This document shows, in pieces, positions 61,445 to 64,000 of a DNA stretch of 64,000 bases; positions within the stretch are counted from its first letter, which is position 1; each line of letters opens with the position of its first letter. The DNA is taken from contig CAZFFP010000003.1 of NCBI GenBank assembly GCA_964518215.1, positions 26,922-90,921 on the forward strand, given 5' to 3'. A model generated the notes under the pieces. It was not told where the DNA came from, did no database searches, and worked only from the letters and a program-made list of their open reading frames with translations. The position numbers and the translations under genes are program-made. This DNA is from CAYSGX01 sp964518215. GTDB lineage: Bacteria; Bacteroidota; Bacteroidia; Chitinophagales; CAIOSU01.

Positions 61445-63919
61445 ATGAAAAATATTTCAACGCTATTTTTATTACTCATTTCGGTTTTTTGTTGGTTTCC
61501 TTTCATAACAAACGCTCAAAACTTTTCCGTTTCGGGAAAAATTATATCTCAGCAAGATAGAAGCCCTGTGGCTTTTGGCGCGGTGAGTTTGCTGCAATTG
61601 CCCGATTCAACTTTTGTAAAAGGCAGCGCCACCGATGTAAATGGCAATTATACCATTCAGGGCATTACTGCCGGAAATTATATTCTGAAAGCGCAATCGC
61701 TCGGATTTAAAGATGCTTTTTCTTCATCATTTGCTTTCCCCTCAGCAGGCAATAGTGTAAACATGCCCAATATTTTTTTGCAGCCCGATGTTAAGAAATT
61801 AGAAGCCGTGGAAGTAACTGCCGAAAAGCCTTTCATTCAGCAACAGGCAGACAAAAGAATTTATAACGTTGATAAAAATATTACCACCATAGGCGGCACG
61901 GCTACCGATGTGCTGCAAAATATTCCATCGGTAGATATGGATGTGGACGGCAACGTGAGTTTGCGAGGCAGCGAAAATGTGAGCATTCTTATCAACGGAA
62001 AACCTTCTACCATTGCCGGTGGCGACCGCGCTCAGATTTTGCAACAGATTCCTGCCAATACCATTCAAAGTATCGAAATCATTACCAACCCATCGGCAAA
62101 ATATGATGCAGAAGGCTCTTCGGGTATCATCAATATCATTACGAAAAGAAACGAGAAAGAAAACATCAGCGGTAATGTAGGCGCCAGTTGGACGGTGTAT
62201 AACAAAGCGAGCATGAATACAGCGCTCAATTATCGAAATAAAAATTTCAGTGTAGGAGCGAGTTATGCGTTGCGTTACGACCCTCGTTTTTATGAAGGCT
62301 CCAATAGCAGAAAAAATATTTTTACCGATACCACTTTTTTCTCTGCGCAATTGGTGAATGGCGAACGCAAACCTTTGAATCACAATGTGCGGCTGACAGG
62401 TGAATATTTCATTAACAAAAGCAATACGCTTGGAGCAAATTTTTCCTTTTCCAAAGACAAATCCGACATTCCTGAAACAGTTCGCTTTTTGAATTATGAT
62501 GGAAATGATGCGTTGTTTTCAGAAATATTTCGAACTACCGAAAATGAACGCAGGTCGCAAAATTTAGAAGCCGGATTGAATTACAGGCACACTTTCAAAA
62601 AGCCCCGACAAGAATTCACCATGGATGCCACCGTTTCGCGCAACAACCGCGATGAAGATTTTTTCTTTTTTGATGAATGGCTAATGTATGATTATACGAT
62701 TGGAAATTTTCCGTTTAGTTTTTCGCAGCGAAACGTAGACAGAGGCACTACTGAAATGTTGCTGATTCAGGCAGATTATGCTCATCCGATTAACAAATCA
62801 AGCAAAATTGAAACCGGAGCCAAGTCAACCGTTCGTCATATCACGGGAGATTATTTGTTGGAAAACTTAGATACGCTTACAGGAAATTTCGAGTTAGACC
62901 CATTTATTGGCAATCAGGATTTTCAATACACAGAGCAGGTTTATGCCGCTTATTTGACTTTTGAAAGCAAACTGAAAGACCTAAACTACCAGTTTGGTTT
63001 AAGAGCCGAGCAAACCATTATTGATGGCAGCATGATTTCGATTGGTTCGCCCGAAGCCACGGTGAGCAACAAATATTTCAATGTGTTTCCTTCGGGGTTT
63101 CTTTCTTATAAATTGAAGAACGACCATCAGTTGCAATTGAATTATTCCATGCGCATCAGCCGCCCGTGGTTTCGGCAGTTGATTCCTTTTCAGGATGTTT
63201 CAGACCCTTATAATCTGCGTGTCGGAAACCCCGATTTGCAACCCGAAATTTTTCATTCTATAGAAGCGGGATGGCTGAAATCTTTTCAAAAACATTTCGT
63301 TTCGGCTACTGTTTATTATCGCCAAACCAATAATAATATCAACCGCATCCGCACGATTGATGCTGAAGGAATTTCAACGACCACTTTTTTAAATTTAGAC
63401 AAATCGTTTTCCTACGGTGTAGAAACGATTGTGAGAAATAATTGGCTCAAGTGGTGGGATATGACTTCGAGTTTCAACGGCTTTCAACAGTTTGTAAATG
63501 GCAAAAGTCTTGATGCTGCTTTCAACAACAGAGGGTTTAGTTACAATATTAAAAACACCAACAATTTCAAATTTTGGAACAACGCTGCATTTCAAACCAT
63601 ATTCAGTTACAGAGGACCATTCCCATTTGCGCAGGGTTTCATGAAGCCCATTTGGCATATTGATTTGGCGGTGAAAAAAGATATTCTGAAAAAGAAAGCC
63701 ACCGTTACCATCAGCGCACAAGATATTTTCTTTACCCGCAGATTTGCTTTCACACAAGACCAGCCCAACTTTGAGCAAGACTTCTGGCGGCAGCGCGAAT
63801 CGCGCATTGTGGTGTTTTCATTCGATTATCGTTTTGGCAGCAGCGATAATTGGAGCAATCGCAGAAAGGGCAGGGGCGGAGCGCCTTCCGATGGCGGAGA
63901 TATGATGGAAGGGTTCTGA
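61445..63919 (+). CDS. Outer-membrane beta-barrel receptor (OMP_b-brl_3 type, TonB-receptor-like)
   Basis: This 824-residue outer-membrane protein has a signal peptide (1-24), a carboxypeptidase-regulatory-like domain (about 27-112, FSVSGKIISQQDRSPVAFG), a plug-like domain (about 120-225, DVLQNIPSVDMDVDGNVSLRG, SILINGKP, IEIITNPSAKYDAEG) and a large barrel. This is the OMP_b-brl_3 group, widespread in Bacteroidota with mostly unknown ligands. The C-terminus is a low-complexity Gly/Arg/Asp tail (RRKGRGGAPSDGGDMMEGF) rather than an aromatic last strand; in this group that is common. It lies 91 bases after the TlpA-like gene. Confidence 0.9.
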   Translation: MKNISTLFLLLISVFCWFPFITNAQNFSVSGKIISQQDRSPVAFGAVSLLQLPDSTFVKGSATDVNGNYTIQGITAGNYILKAQSLGFKDAFSSSFAFPSAGNSVNMPNIFLQPDVKKLEAVEVTAEKPFIQQQADKRIYNVDKNITTIGGTATDVLQNIPSVDMDVDGNVSLRGSENVSILINGKPSTIAGGDRAQILQQIPANTIQSIEIITNPSAKYDAEGSSGIINIITKRNEKENISGNVGASWTVYNKASMNTALNYRNKNFSVGASYALRYDPRFYEGSNSRKNIFTDTTFFSAQLVNGERKPLNHNVRLTGEYFINKSNTLGANFSFSKDKSDIPETVRFLNYDGNDALFSEIFRTTENERRSQNLEAGLNYRHTFKKPRQEFTMDATVSRNNRDEDFFFFDEWLMYDYTIGNFPFSFSQRNVDRGTTEMLLIQADYAHPINKSSKIETGAKSTVRHITGDYLLENLDTLTGNFELDPFIGNQDFQYTEQVYAAYLTFESKLKDLNYQFGLRAEQTIIDGSMISIGSPEATVSNKYFNVFPSGFLSYKLKNDHQLQLNYSMRISRPWFRQLIPFQDVSDPYNLRVGNPDLQPEIFHSIEAGWLKSFQKHFVSATVYYRQTNNNINRIRTIDAEGISTTTFLNLDKSFSYGVETIVRNNWLKWWDMTSSFNGFQQFVNGKSLDAAFNNRGFSYNIKNTNNFKFWNNAAFQTIFSYRGPFPFAQGFMKPIWHIDLAVKKDILKKKATVTISAQDIFFTRRFAFTQDQPNFEQDFWRQRESRIVVFSFDYRFGSSDNWSNRRKGRGGAPSDGGDMMEGF

Positions 63920-64000
63920 AGGCTGATTTAGATGTTAGAGTTACTGTTGAAGGCATTTGTATAGTGGTTAACGGACGACAGACCGCAGACGACAGTTCAT

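Overview
The window comes from a member of the phylum Bacteroidota, probably near Chitinophagales/Sphingobacteriia (the rank below phylum is inference). The evidence is: type IX secretion (T9SS) sorting domains of both classes; SprB repeats; a VGIGT-type surface protein; TonB-dependent and OMP_b-brl_3 receptors; several promoters with the TAnnTTTG -7 element of this phylum; and almost no Shine-Dalgarno sequences. Base composition is moderately AT-rich and even. I see no prophage, insertion sequence, CRISPR array or rRNA.

Layout. 1-5.2 kb: RluA-type pseudouridine synthase (cut by the window edge), polyprenyl diphosphate synthase, then a soluble multi-PAS histidine kinase coupled to a single-domain response regulator, bracketed by repeats. 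5.5-7.1 kb: alpha/beta hydrolase and rhomboid protease. 7.2-11.8 kb: minus-strand fatty-acid oxidation operon (thiolase, four-helix-bundle protein, FadJ-like enzyme, SDR). 12.5-18.2 kb: giant TamB and a PAP2_C phosphatase-like protein. 18.5-25.6 kb: fused peptide-ABC ATPase, penicillin-acylase-type hydrolase, fatty acid hydroxylase, acyl-CoA dehydrogenase, unknown protein. 25.7-27.8 kb: groES-groEL with a clear terminator. 27.9-40.6 kb: surface proteins (collagen-like protein, SGNH-type fragment, comF, small secreted protein, 3116-residue adhesin). 40.7-49.2 kb, minus strand: zinc-ribbon protein, NIF3, DASS transporter, small secreted protein, acyl-CoA dehydrogenase with a free-standing AtuA C-terminal domain, and a frameshifted PhoD-like phosphatase. 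49.5-52.0 kb: tRNA-Leu and a TonB receptor. 52.2-56.5 kb: sufB-sufC-sufD interrupted by a toxin-antitoxin pair. 56.5-64 kb: hydrolase, MtgA, FabD, DUF4190-like lipoprotein, TlpA-like thioredoxin, OMP_b-brl_3 receptor.

How the genes fit together. Three themes recur: fatty-acid breakdown (fad operon, two acyl-CoA dehydrogenases), envelope and surface building (TamB, MtgA, receptors, adhesin, collagen-like protein, T9SS cargo), and iron-sulfur assembly and protein folding. The points I consider most worth checking are: the toxin-antitoxin pair inside the suf operon; a palindrome overlapping the sufB promoter; a 648-bp higher-order repeat in the adhesin with a 511-bp perfect copy; a T9 run that breaks the signal peptide of the PhoD-like gene; a four-helix-bundle gene set between inverted repeats inside the fad operon; and a two-copy hairpin family with a constant loop and covarying stem.
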